The translations under genes were made by a program, and so were the position numbers. DNA of 64,000 nucleotides from UBA2779 sp965226485 (GTDB lineage Bacteria > Spirochaetota > Spirochaetia > DSM-2461): positions 3,348,001-3,412,000 of the forward strand of contig OZ245363.1 of the NCBI GenBank assembly GCA_965226485.1, read 5' to 3'. The notes under the pieces were generated by a model that worked only from the letters and a program-made list of their open reading frames with translations, was not told the origin of the DNA and did no database searches. This document shows, piece by piece, positions 38,403-48,005 of the stretch; positions within the stretch are counted from its first letter, which is position 1; each line of letters opens with the position of its first letter.

Positions 38403-38544
38403 GGTCTGTGTCAGAATGCGTCTTTGGCCCGCATGCGGCGTTGGCGAAAAAACCTGAAATGCTCATGTACAACATGTACACTCCGCTTTCAGAACTTTTC
38501 GTCGCCTTGCCTGCAAACCAAATCCATCATTCTGACACAGCCCC
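38403..38544. repeat. Dispersed MITE-like repeat, copy 6 (compact form)
   Basis: Starts GTCTGTGTCAGAATGCGTCT and ends CATCATTCTGACACAGCCCC. It contains the same internal blocks as copies 2 and 4 in inverse orientation, including a palindromic TGTACAACATGTACA. At 142 bp it shows the minimum retained unit. Confidence 0.75.
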
Positions 38545-38829
38545 TTGCGCCCAAGTATTGATTTTCTGTTAAAACTGCATTTTCCAAACTGCATTCTCCG
38601 TACTGAACTTTCCGTAGACGAAGCTCTTGAAGCGATATCGGTTATTGAATAAGGTCTTAATAAGCATCTGAAACCCTGTTTCTTTGTTTTGAGATAGAGA
38701 GTTACAGTGTGTTTTGATGCTTTGTCTGTTGATTTGTGGTGGGAATCGCTACCATGCTATCCCCAGATTCTGGTGACGAGCCAAGCAAACTTTGGGGCAT
38801 TCAAAGAAACAAGAAGTAAGGAGGCTCGT
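38545..38829. other. Leader region of the GH13_18 phosphorylase gene
   Basis: With the repeat at 38403 and the flank from 38245 this makes a gene-free gap of about 585 bp. I see no gene or clear promoter, apart from the strong AAGGAGG ribosome site at its end. Confidence 0.45.
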
Positions 38830-40536
38830 ATGGATGCCGGGATAATTGAAAAACTCGAATTTATATATGGAAAGGAAGTCGGGCAACGAACCGGCAAGAA
38901 ATTAAAGCTCCTTCTTGAGCAATGGAAGACGAAGCTCCCACGGGTCCATGGGTCTCCTAACGGCGGCATTCCAGCCGATGAAGGTGATGCGGTGATGATT
39001 GGCTATGGGGATAACATACAGGATTCGGCGCGTGTTCATTTGGATACGCTGAGAGTCTTTGCGGAACAACGGCTGAGGGATGTTATATCGGGTATACATA
39101 TACTGCCCTTCTCCCCTTATTCTTCCGACGATGGTTTTTCCGTGATGGATTACCGCCAGATTAATCCAGAGTGGGGTAGTTGGGATCATATAAGTGCTAT
39201 CGCGAGTAGCTTTCGTTTGATGGCTGATCTGGTTCTCAATCATTGCAGTTCTCAAGGGAAGTGGTTCAAGAACTTCCTGGAGGGTGCTGACCCTTATAAA
39301 AATTTTTTCATTACCGTAGCTCCTGATACCGATCTTTCGGCGGTTTTTCGTCCACGTTCTTTGCCGCTTACTCATGAATTTGAGGTGGCCGGTGAGAAAA
39401 AGCAGGTTTGGACCACTTTCAGTGAGGATCAAGTCGATCTAAATTTCGCCAATCCCGATGTCTGTCTCGAATTTGTTGACATCCTATTAGATTATGTGTC
39501 AAAGGGCGTGCAATTGATTCGGCTGGATGCCGTCGGTTTTCTGTGGAAGGAGATTGGCACGAGTTGTATGCATCATCCGAAGACTCACGTGATGATCAAA
39601 TTATTCCGCCTGATTCTCGCTTCAACAGCACCAGGGGTGCTTCTCATCACCGAGACTAATGTGCCGCACAAGGAGAACATCTCCTATTTCGGCAAAGGGA
39701 ATGACGAGGCTCATATGGTGTATCAGTTCGCCTTGCCTCCACTCGTTCTTGATGCCTTCATCCACGGTAATTCATCGAAACTCACGACCTGGGCTATGAC
39801 TCTGCCAAAACCAAATCCACATTACACATTCTTCAATTTCCTTGCCTCCCATGATGGAATAGGTCTACTGCCTACCCGAGGTTATCTTGATGACTCAGAA
39901 CTTAATAAGTTGATAGATATGGTTAAGGAAAGGGGAGGGTTGGTGAGTTATAAAGCAACTCCAGATGGCGAGGTGCCCTACGAGTTGAATGTAAGTTACC
40001 TGGATGCAATTGCCGAGCAATCCTTGTCTGTAGAAAAGCGTGCAACGAAATTTCTTTCTTCCCAGGCCGTGATGCTTGCCATGGCTGGTGTCCCCGGCAT
40101 CTACATTCACAGCCTTCTGGGTTCGGGGAATTGGTCTCAGGGAGTGAATCGAACGGGAATCAACAGGGCCATTAACAGAGAAAAGCTTGATTACAAGAAT
40201 TTGCTTAATGAACTTGATGATGAAAAAAGTCTGCGAGGAAGGATATTTGACGGCTTTAAGATTATGTTAAAGGCGAGAAGGAAACACAGGGCTTTCCATC
40301 CATCGGCAGATCAAATAATTTATAGAATCTCACAGTCGGTTTTTGCGCTAATGCGCATAGCGGCGGATGGTAAGGCGGTGCTCTGCCTACAATCACTATC
40401 CGGTGACAGGCAGGTAGTGAAAATTCCGAAGCAATGGATTCGGCCCACACTGCGAAATATAATTGATGACACAATAATTCGGATAGATGAGGGGTGCGTA
40501 GAGATGGACCCCTGGGCAGTGCTTTGGCTGGAATGA
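38830..40536 (+). CDS. GH13 subfamily 18 sugar phosphorylase (sucrose or glucosylglycerate phosphorylase)
   Basis: 568 residues from ATG 38830 after AAGGAGG; an upstream open frame from 38707 has no family similarity. (beta/alpha)8 alpha-amylase fold with LPFSPYSSDDGFSVMDY, DLVLNHCSSQGKWF, the catalytic nucleophile Asp233 in LIRLDAVGFLWK, acid/base Glu275 in LLITETNVPH and transition-state Asp in FLASHDGIGLLPTRG. Retaining phosphorolysis of an alpha-glucoside to glucose-1-phosphate. Subfamily members act on sucrose, sucrose-6-phosphate, glucosylglycerol or glucosylglycerate; spirochaetes are known to carry the glucosylglycerate type. The acceptor loop is not decisive by eye. Confidence 0.88.
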   Translation: MDAGIIEKLEFIYGKEVGQRTGKKLKLLLEQWKTKLPRVHGSPNGGIPADEGDAVMIGYGDNIQDSARVHLDTLRVFAEQRLRDVISGIHILPFSPYSSDDGFSVMDYRQINPEWGSWDHISAIASSFRLMADLVLNHCSSQGKWFKNFLEGADPYKNFFITVAPDTDLSAVFRPRSLPLTHEFEVAGEKKQVWTTFSEDQVDLNFANPDVCLEFVDILLDYVSKGVQLIRLDAVGFLWKEIGTSCMHHPKTHVMIKLFRLILASTAPGVLLITETNVPHKENISYFGKGNDEAHMVYQFALPPLVLDAFIHGNSSKLTTWAMTLPKPNPHYTFFNFLASHDGIGLLPTRGYLDDSELNKLIDMVKERGGLVSYKATPDGEVPYELNVSYLDAIAEQSLSVEKRATKFLSSQAVMLAMAGVPGIYIHSLLGSGNWSQGVNRTGINRAINREKLDYKNLLNELDDEKSLRGRIFDGFKIMLKARRKHRAFHPSADQIIYRISQSVFALMRIAADGKAVLCLQSLSGDRQVVKIPKQWIRPTLRNIIDDTIIRIDEGCVEMDPWAVLWLE

Positions 40537-40574
40537 GAGCCTTTGTGCTTTGTGCGTGCCCTGAAAAATTGTGG

Positions 40575-40665
40575 ATGGTTCACATACTGATCCTGATATT
40601 ATGAGATTCCAACACATCAACGAAAGCATCAGAAGTAAATTGACTGCCCTGATCGAAATCGCATT
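40575..40665 (-). pseudogene. IS3-family OrfB fragment
   Basis: On the minus strand about 27 codons read DFDQGSQFTSDAFVDVLESH and NIRISM, the second catalytic Asp region of IS3-family OrfB (normally SDQGSQFTS...ISMDGKG). No other part is present. It abuts the gmd promoter region. Confidence 0.7.
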
Positions 40666-40684
40666 GAATAAGGAGTAGATGGTA

Positions 40685-41770
40685 ATGAAAAAAGCACTAA
40701 TAACCGGAGTTACCGGACAGGACGGATCGTACTTGGCGGAATTATTATTGGAAAAGGGCTATGAAGTTCACGGTATCAAAAGGCGTGCCTCAAGTTTTAA
40801 TACCGACAGGATCGATCATATCTATCAGGATCCCCATTCCGATAATCTCCGATTCTTTCTCCATTACGGAGATTTAACCGATTCATCGAATCTGATTCGA
40901 TTAATTAGAGATATTGAACCCGATGAAATTTACAACTTGGGAGCAATGAGCCACGTTCAGGTCTCTTTTGATGTTCCGGAATATACAGGCAGACTGTGAT
41001 GCCATGGGAACACTACGTATACTGGAAGCAATTCGATTACTGGGAATGGAAAAGAAAATTCGCTTTTACCAGGCCTCAACAAGTGAATTGTATGGTAAGG
41101 TTCAGGAAGTTCCCCAGTCTGAAACAACACCGTTCTATCCCCGAAGTCCCTACGGTGTAGCAAAACTCTATGGCTACTGGATTGTAAAGAACTACAGAGA
41201 ATCGTACGGAATGTATGCCTGTAACGGAATCCTTTTTAACCACGAATCTCCCCGAAGAGGGGAAACCTTTGTTACAAGAAAAATCACCCGTGCGGCTTCC
41301 AGAATAGAACTCGGCCTACAGGATACACTCTATTTGGGCAATATGGATGCCCTCAGAGACTGGGGTTTCGCCGGCGACTATGTAAAAGGTATGTGGCTGA
41401 TGCTTCAACAGAATTCGGCAGAAGATTATGTTCTGGCCACCGGAGAGATGACCACAGTGCGTGATTTTGTTTCTATGTCTTTTAAACGGGCAGGGATAGA
41501 ATTGGAATTCTCCGGAGAAGGGGTTGATGAGGTTGGAATTGATAAGGCTACAGGAAAAAAGTTGTGGCTGTTGATCCTCGTTATTTTCGTCCTTGTGAAG
41601 TGGAACAGCTTTTGGGCGATCCGACAAAGGCCAAGACAAATATGGGGTGGAGTACCGATGTCTCTGTGGAAGAACTCTGTAATATGATGGTCGATTTCGA
41701 TATGGAAGAAGCCAAGAAGGAGCTTCACCTTAAAGAGGGTGGATTTCCTGTTAAGCATTTTAGCGAATAA
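40685..41770 (+). pseudogene. gmd: GDP-mannose 4,6-dehydratase with two frameshifts
   Basis: Would make GDP-4-keto-6-deoxymannose for surface sugars. ATG 40685 follows AAGGAG. The sequence is excellent Gmd: ALITGVTGQDGSYLAELLLE, QASTSELYGKVQEVPQSE, SPYGVAKLYGYW (catalytic Tyr and Lys) and DPRYFRPCEVEQLLGDP. There are two one-base shifts: an extra G near 40989 (after PEYT) and a missing A in a run of A near 41558. Both are single-base and one is in a homopolymer, so either sequencing error or recent decay is possible. As written the gene is broken. Confidence 0.85.
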
Positions 41771-41824
41771 AAATTGAATGAATTATTGAATTCCTTTATT
41801 TATGAGGAAATCTTGGAGTTTTAA

Positions 41825-42277
41825 GTGAAGAAAGAAAATAAAATCTATGTAGCAGGTCACAGAGGTTTAGTGGGCAGTGCTATTATGCGCAAACTTAGCT
41901 CTAAAGGCTTTGAAAATATTGTTACACGAACCCATAAAGAACTCGATCTTACCAGGCAGGTTGATGTTGAGGCTTTTTTTGAAGATGAAAAGCCTGAATA
42001 CGTTTTTTTAGCAGCCGCCAAGGTCGGTGGAATTGGTGGAAATTCCACCTATCCGGCCGATTTTATCTATCAAAATATGGCAATGGCCCTTAATGTTATC
42101 CATTCGGCCTATAAATCGGGAGTAAAAAAGCTTCTTAATTTGGGGTCGACCTGTATCTATCCCAAGATGGCTCCTCAGCCAATGACGGAGGATGCTCTTC
42201 TAACCGGCCCTTTGGAAGTAACCAACGAGGCCTATGCCATTGCAAAGATATCGGCCATCAGACTTTGTAAACATTAG
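41825..42277 (+). pseudogene. fcl: GDP-L-fucose synthase, truncated by an insertion sequence
   Basis: Converts the Gmd product to GDP-L-fucose. GTG start after TTGGAG. KIYVAGHRGLVGSAIMRKL is the Rossmann start; NLGSTCIYPKMAPQPMTEDA and EAYAIAKISAIRLC include the catalytic Ser and Tyr-x-x-x-Lys (YAIAK). Only 150 of about 310 residues remain; the frame ends exactly at the 20-bp terminal repeat of the next insertion sequence (42277). The 3' half was not found downstream. Confidence 0.9.
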
Positions 42278-42645
42278 AGCCTCTTTCAAAACTAACATTT
42301 AACTGTATTTTTAGACTGAAAAGATTTTCCAGCTTATTTCTCAGTTTAATGGATAAAAAGCCATACATCCGATATGATGGAATTACAACAAACTATCATT
42401 AAGAGGGAGGGCTTATTATCCATGAAGAGTATAACAGAAATCCCTGGTGATTCCCAGATGCTTTTGGACATTTCTTACGATATTCAGGAAGTATTTGAAG
42501 ATTATCTGACTCATATGCATCGCTCCTTCCTTGCGATGTTAACCGTTTATCAACGTATCCATGCCCGTATTTACGGCAGAAATTCAGATAATAGCACAGC
42601 CCAAGTTCACCATACAACAACCTTATTTCCTTCCTATACCGACAG

Positions 42646-42816
42646 TTAGCTTTTTCGATTATCACCACTGATTTTGTATTTCATTAATTGTCGGTCAATG
42701 TCCTTCCCCGATAAACTAAAGTTTTCCATAAATGTCCAGAAGGGAGAGGACAAAACGCTGACGAGAGCCCTTTGGGGTGCGAACACTTTCGACCAAATTG
42801 TAGTAAATGTTTTTAG
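42646..42816. repeat. Internally deleted mini-copy of the IS1634-like element
   Basis: 42646-42740 repeats the transposase 3' end (compare 42860-42960), and 42745-42815 repeats the 5' region (compare 44620-44700), joined directly. It is a deletion derivative in tandem with the full copy. Confidence 0.7.
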
Positions 42817-42862
42817 CCCAAGTTCACCATACAACAACCTTATCTCATTTCTCTACCGACAG

Positions 42863-44740
42863 TTAACTTTTTCGATTATCACCACTGATTTTGTATTTCA
42901 TTAATTGTCGGTCAAGGTCCTTCCCCGATAGACCCAGTTTTTTATAAATGTCCCGATGCGACTTTTCCGGGCGTGAGTTCGTTCTCATGGAATTTTTTAG
43001 CAGTTCTCCGTTTTCGCTTGCGATATACTCCAGGGTCACTCTGCAATGCGTTTTTAGAATTGATTTAATGCTATCCCAGTTCCGATTGTCCCCATTTAAT
43101 CGAAGTTTCCGCTCTATGGAATGCATCAGGTGATAGGCCAGAACGGATATAAACATATGGGATTCAACCCGGTCCTTAGATTGATGAAAATTCGGTCTGA
43201 AACCAAGATGGGATTTCATATCTCTAAATGATTTCTCGATGCGACCAAGCATAATATAGGTTTCCCATATCTTCTTGTCTGTCCAATCTTTTCGATTGGT
43301 TCTCAAGAGGTAGGTTCCCTGCTTCTTTTGTGCCTCTGTTTCTTTCTTTTCTTTTTTGGTCCATTTGATGGATGCTGTTTTAATCTTGCAAGTGCGCTTA
43401 TCTTTCTCTCCAGGTTCGACTTCAATATGGTAAAGGCGAGCCGCACGAGGATATTTTTCTATGAGGCGACCTATGTTTCTCAATATAGATTCATAGGTTT
43501 TCAACCGTCTTGGCTTATCAAGCCCATCACGCCAGTATTGGAGCCGCTCAATGAACAGTGATTCGCTACGGCTTGCCATTGATTCCTCTTTGCGCCTTTT
43601 CATCTCACTTTTCACTAATATGTATCGTTCATTGGCGACATCCTTGCCTCTTATTTCTATCCTGACCCCTCTAGCGATATCTTTTCTTATCAGGTCCATT
43701 TTATCGCCTGCATCCATTTCATTTGGGTGTTTGCCACGATGGACCACGACATAGGAGTTTCCTCTGCTCTTAAGCCAGTCAACATTTTCCTCTGAGGCAA
43801 TCCCCGCATCCATCACGATTGTCGCCCCCTCTTTTATCCCTGTTTGAGCTTCCAGGCTGAGCACAATGTCCTGGAAGGTTTGAGGTTCGCTTTGGTTGTC
43901 AGGGTAGAACCGACTGTATTTGGGAAATCCATCTCCATCGACAACCAGCCCCATGGTGGCGAGTTTGCAATCGGTTCGTTTTTCCTTGGAACGTCCATAG
44001 GCCGCCGAAGAATTCTTTGCACATTGACCCTCGAAATAGGTGTTGGACAGGTCATAAAGCACAATACTCTCACTCAGGCTAAAGAGGTCGCGTTCCCTTT
44101 GGGCCAGATGTTTCTCCAAAGCCTTCTTGCCTCCGTAGAGCAAATCAGCGGTACGGTAATAGGCATTGAGCGAACGTGCCGTAGGATTCCCGCTGATCTC
44201 GAAGAGAGAAGAGGAGTTTTCCACCCATTCCCTGGTGCCCCGTTCGCTTTTTGGATGGATAAGTCTGCCAAGGACAAGAGCTTCGGCAATGGGAATGAGG
44301 TTTTTAGGGACTCCTTTTTTGATCAACACCTTATCTATGTTCAATTCCTTCCACATCATATGACCGACATATTCAGGCCCAAGTGAACGCACATTGGAGG
44401 CATCCATGCTATCCACATCAACAGACTGGAAATTGCGTTTTTTCTCACGGGTTGATTTTTCTACGGTTTTGGCCCTCAAGGTGAAAATGCGATCAGAATA
44501 ATATTGAGCAAGCTTGTCAATTTTGGAGTCTGTTTCAAAGAGCTCTGACCGACCGACAAGCATATCTTCGATTCTCTTGGCCAATAGCTTGTGCAAAGAG
44601 GGGTCAAGGTCCAGTTTGCCAAGGGAGAGGACAAGACGCTGACGAGAGCCCTCTGGTGTGCGAACACTTTCGACCAGATTGTAGTAAACGTTTTGAGATT
44701 TTCGAGATCCACTTGGAACTCTGACACGGCGTATATACAT
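42863..44740 (-). CDS. IS1634-family transposase
   Basis: About 625 residues from MYIRRVRVPSG (open to 44776). DDE transposase of the IS4 superfamily: N-terminal KSQNVYYNLVESVR and GSRQRLVLSLGKLDLDP, the first Asp in SIVLYDLSNTYFEGQC, the second in GATIVMDAGIASEENVDWL and the Glu region in WETYIMLGRIEKSFRDMKS, followed by the HMFISVLAYHLMHSIERKL C-terminal motif. The frame is intact and the element could be active. Confidence 0.9.
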   Translation of the reverse strand: MYIRRVRVPSGSRKSQNVYYNLVESVRTPEGSRQRLVLSLGKLDLDPSLHKLLAKRIEDMLVGRSELFETDSKIDKLAQYYSDRIFTLRAKTVEKSTREKKRNFQSVDVDSMDASNVRSLGPEYVGHMMWKELNIDKVLIKKGVPKNLIPIAEALVLGRLIHPKSERGTREWVENSSSLFEISGNPTARSLNAYYRTADLLYGGKKALEKHLAQRERDLFSLSESIVLYDLSNTYFEGQCAKNSSAAYGRSKEKRTDCKLATMGLVVDGDGFPKYSRFYPDNQSEPQTFQDIVLSLEAQTGIKEGATIVMDAGIASEENVDWLKSRGNSYVVVHRGKHPNEMDAGDKMDLIRKDIARGVRIEIRGKDVANERYILVKSEMKRRKEESMASRSESLFIERLQYWRDGLDKPRRLKTYESILRNIGRLIEKYPRAARLYHIEVEPGEKDKRTCKIKTASIKWTKKEKKETEAQKKQGTYLLRTNRKDWTDKKIWETYIMLGRIEKSFRDMKSHLGFRPNFHQSKDRVESHMFISVLAYHLMHSIERKLRLNGDNRNWDSIKSILKTHCRVTLEYIASENGELLKNSMRTNSRPEKSHRDIYKKLGLSGKDLDRQLMKYKISGDNRKS

Positions 44741-44799
44741 AGAATATAATATACAAAAAAGCAAGGAAAGGGGCAAGGATAATCGTAATCAGATAGTCA

Positions 44800-45160
44800 C
44801 CACAAAGGCGGATGCGAGGTGTCTTTTGGCCTCTGGGTGCAATATTTCTATGTTTCAGGCGATTGAAAAAGATGAAAAAAGATTTTCAACGGACTTTGAG
44901 GGGGTGGTTTGGTGAACTTGGGTTAGATTTTCGAGACCCTCTGGGAAGTCTAACACGGCGTATATACATAGAATATAATATACAAAAAAGCAAGGAAGGT
45001 GATAAGCCTGGTCGAAATCAGATAGTCACTACATTGTCGGATACGGGGTGCGTTTTGGCCTCTGGATGCAATATTTCTATGTTTCACACTATTGAAACGG
45101 ATGAAAAAAGATTTTCAACGGACTTTCAAGGGGAATTTTGGTGAACTTGGGATTAGGGGC
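44800..45160. repeat. Tandem duplication of the IS right-hand end
   Basis: Two diverged copies of about 215-225 bp, each running through CAGATAGTCAC, TTTTGGCCTCTG, GCAATATTTCTATGTTTCA and AAAAGATTTTCAACGGACTT (near 44790-44900 and 45020-45125). Part of the duplicated-end structure of the IS1634-like element; no gene. Confidence 0.7.
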
Positions 45161-45209
45161 AAGTTTTTAGTTTTGAAAGAGGCTCTGATAATTGGTGATT
45201 GGTGATTGA

Positions 45210-45385
45210 TAATGGTGGCTCGGCAGGCATCGACGGAACCACCATAAAAGACTACAAAGCCAACCTTGAGCAGTAAATCCAGAAATTATTTGAATACGAC
45301 TTACATGAGGAGCCGTGTACGGACCCGTAAGCACGGTTCTGTGAGAGGACGGCACCCGGGTAGTACTGGGTGCCTCATACTCGAT
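45210..45385 (+). pseudogene. Group IIC intron remnant: RT start fused to domains V-VI
   Basis: GGSAGIDGTTIKDYKANLEQ (45212-45277) is the N-terminal motif of an intron reverse transcriptase. It is followed almost at once by a domain V (45310-45339: GAGCCGTGT paired with GCACGGTTC), a domain VI stem (GGCACCC paired with GGGTGCC) and the class-C 3' end TACTCGAT at 45378-45385. The reverse transcriptase body is deleted. The 3' exon begins 12 bp before the 47-bp repeat array. Confidence 0.75.
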
Positions 45386-45397
45386 GATGGGTATCAT

Positions 45398-47904
45398 GGC
45401 GTGCCCGGCGTGGGATGCATTTCGCTTCGGGGGATGCGTTTCAGGGCGCGCCCGCCGGGGGATGCATTTCGCTTCGGGGCATGCATTTCTGGGCGTGCCC
45501 CGGCGTGAGATACATTTCGCTTCGGGGCATGCATTTCAGGGCATGCCCGGCGGGGGGGGGCATTTCGCATCGGGGCATGCATTTCTGGGCGTGCCCCGGC
45601 GTGAGATACATTTCGCTTCGGGGCATGCATTTCAGGGCATGCCCGGCGGGGGGGGCATTTCGCATCGGGACATGCTTTTCAGGGCGCACCCGGCGTGAGA
45701 TGCATCACGCTTCGGAGCATGCGTTTCTGGGCGCGCCCGGCGTAGGAGGTATTTCGCTTCGGGACATGCATTTCAGAGCGTGCCCGCCGGGAGATGCATC
45801 ACGCTTCGGGGCATGCATTTCAGGGCATGCCCGGCGTGGGATGCATCTCGCTTCGGGGCATGCATTACTGGGCGTGCCCGGCGGAGGATGCATCACGCTT
45901 CGGGGCATGCGTTTTTGGGTGCACCCGGCGGGAGATGCCTTTCGCTTCGGGGTATGCATTTCAGGGCCGCACCCGGCGTGGGATGCCTTTCGCTTAGGAG
46001 CATGCATTTCAAGGCGTGCCCCGGCGTGAGATGCATTTCGCTTCGGGACATGCATTTCAGAGCGTGCCCGCCGGGAGATGCATCACGCTTCGGGGCATGC
46101 ATTACTGGGCGTGCCCGGCGGAGGATGCATCACGCTTCGGGGCATGCGTTTTTGGGCGTGCCCGGCGGAGGATGCATCACGCTTCGGGGCATGCGTTTTT
46201 GGGTGCACCCGGCGGGAGATGCATTCCGCTTCGAAGCATGCGTTTCTGGGCGTGCCCGCCGGGAGATGCATCACGCTTCGGGGCATGCATTTCAGGGCAT
46301 GCCCGGCGTGAGATGTATCACGCTTCGGGGCATGCGTTTCTGGGCGTGCTCGGCGGGGGAGGCATTTCGCTTCGGAGCATGCGTTTCTGGGCGCGCCCGG
46401 CGGGGGGTGCATTTCGCATCGGGACATGCTTTTCAGGGCGCACCCGGCGTGAGATGCATCACGCTTCGGGGCATGCGTTTCTGGACGCGCCCGCTGGGGG
46501 ATGCATCACGCTTCGGGGCATGCATTTCAGGGCATGCCCGGCGTGGGATGTATCTCGCTTCGGGGCATGCATTTCTGGGCGTGCCCGGCGTGAGAGGCAT
46601 CATGCTTCGGAGCATGCGTTTCTGGGCGTGCCCGCCGTGAGAGGCATCATGCTTCGGAGCATGCGTTTCTGGGCGTGCCCGCCGTGGGATGCATTTCGCT
46701 TCGGGGGATACGTTTCTGGGCGTGCCCGGCGGGGGAGGCATCACGCTTCGGGCCATGCGTTTCTGGGTGTGCCCGCCGTGGGATGCATTTCGCTTCGGGG
46801 GATACGTTTCTGGGCGCACCCGCCGGGGGATGTATCTCGCTTCGGGGCATGCATTTCTGGGCGTGCCCGGCGTGAGATGCATCACGCTTCGGGGGATGCG
46901 TTTCAGGGCGCACCCGGCGTGAGATGCCTTTCGCTTCGGGGGATGCGTTTCAGGGCGCACCCGGCGTGGGGTGCATTTCGCTTCGGGGAATGCGTTTCAG
47001 GGCGCACCCGGCGTGGGATGCATCACGCTTCGGGGCATGCATTTCTGGGCGTGCCCGGCGTGAGATGCATCACGCTTCGGGGGATGCGTTTCAGGGCGCA
47101 CCCGGCGTGGGATGCCTTTCGCTTCGGAGCATGCATTTCAAGGCCCCCCCACCGGGGAAGACATCACGCTTCGGAGCATGCATTTCAGGGCGCACCCGGC
47201 GTGAGATGCATCACGCTTCGGGGCATGCGTTTCTGGACGTGCCCACCGTGGGATGCATTTTGCTTCGGGGCATGCATTTCAGGGCGTGCCCGGCGTGAGA
47301 TGCATTTTGCTTCGGGGCATGCCCGCCGTGGGATGCATTTTGCTTCGGGGGATGCATTTCAGGGCGTGCCCGCCGTGGGGTGCATTTCGCTTCGGGGCAT
47401 GCATTTCAGGGCGTGCCCGGCGTGAGATGCATTTTGCTTCGGGGGATGCGTTTCAGGGCGTGCTCGGCGGGGGATACATTTTGCTTCGGGGCATGGGTTT
47501 CTGGGCGTGCCCGGCGGGGGATGCATTTTGCTTCGGGGCATGGGTTTCTGGGTGTGCCCGCCGTGAGACGCATCTTGCTTTGGGGCGTATGTTTCTGGGT
47601 GCGCCCGGCGTGAGATGCATTTCTGGGCGTGCCCGGCGGGGGAGGCATTTCGCTTCGGGGGATGCGTTTCTGAGCGTGCCCGGCGGGGGAGGCATCACGC
47701 TTCGGGGCATGCGTTTCTGGGCGTGCCCGGCGGGGGATGCATTTCGCTTTGGGGCATGCATTTCTGGGCGTGCCCGGCGTGAGATGCATTTTGCTTCGGG
47801 GCATGCCCGCCGTGGGATGCATTTTGCTTCGGGGGATGCATTTCAGGGCGTGCCCGCCGTGGGGTGCATTTCGCTTCGGGGCATGGTTTTCAGGGCGTGC
47901 CCGG
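45398..47904. repeat. Array A: tandem 47-bp GC-rich repeat, about 53 units
   Basis: Unit (plus strand, in parts): GGGCGTGCCCGGCGTGAGAT, GCATTTCGCTTCGGGGCATG, CATTTCT. CGCTTCGG recurs at 45423 and 45470, giving the 47-bp period, with occasional 46-48. Each unit carries the palindromes GGGC-NN-GCCC and GCATGC. Units differ at a handful of positions (GCATTTC/GCATCAC/GCATTTT; GGCATGC/GGGATGC; GTGCCC/GCGCCC/GCACCC; CGGCG/CGCCG) in shuffled combinations. Since 47 is not a multiple of three and stops are rare, long frames appear on both strands; I regard these as accidental. Confidence 0.95.
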
Positions 47905-48005
47905 TGTAGTTTCTCAAATTATCCTACCCAAACCTTTTCACGACCAGTTAGACAATTTCTTAATTCAAAAATAACATAATCCAGCCCTCCCTCCGGATTA
48001 TGTTC

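Larger units (their letters stand above)
42277..45188. mobile_element. IS1634-like composite insertion in fcl
   Basis: Bounded by a perfect 20-bp inverted repeat, AGAGCCTCTTTCAAAACTAA at 42277-42296 and its complement at 45169-45188. Inside, a second set of ends (CCCAAGTTCACCATAC at 42600 and 42816; GGTGAACTTGGG at 44910 and 45141) shows duplicated element termini. It carries one intact transposase. It cuts fcl and is followed by an intron fragment and the 47-bp repeat array. Confidence 0.85.

Noticed and set aside
40685..41770. Programmed frameshifting in gmd
   Set aside because: Gmd is not known to use frameshifting, and the two shifts go in opposite directions; error or decay is simpler.
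45398..47904. CRISPR array
   Set aside because: The whole 47-bp unit is repeated; there are no unique spacers, no leader and no cas genes in the window.
45415..47909. Long open frames (204-469 codons) as real genes
   Set aside because: Frames are open on both strands because the unit lacks stops and 47 is not a multiple of three; no ribosome sites or recognisable domains.
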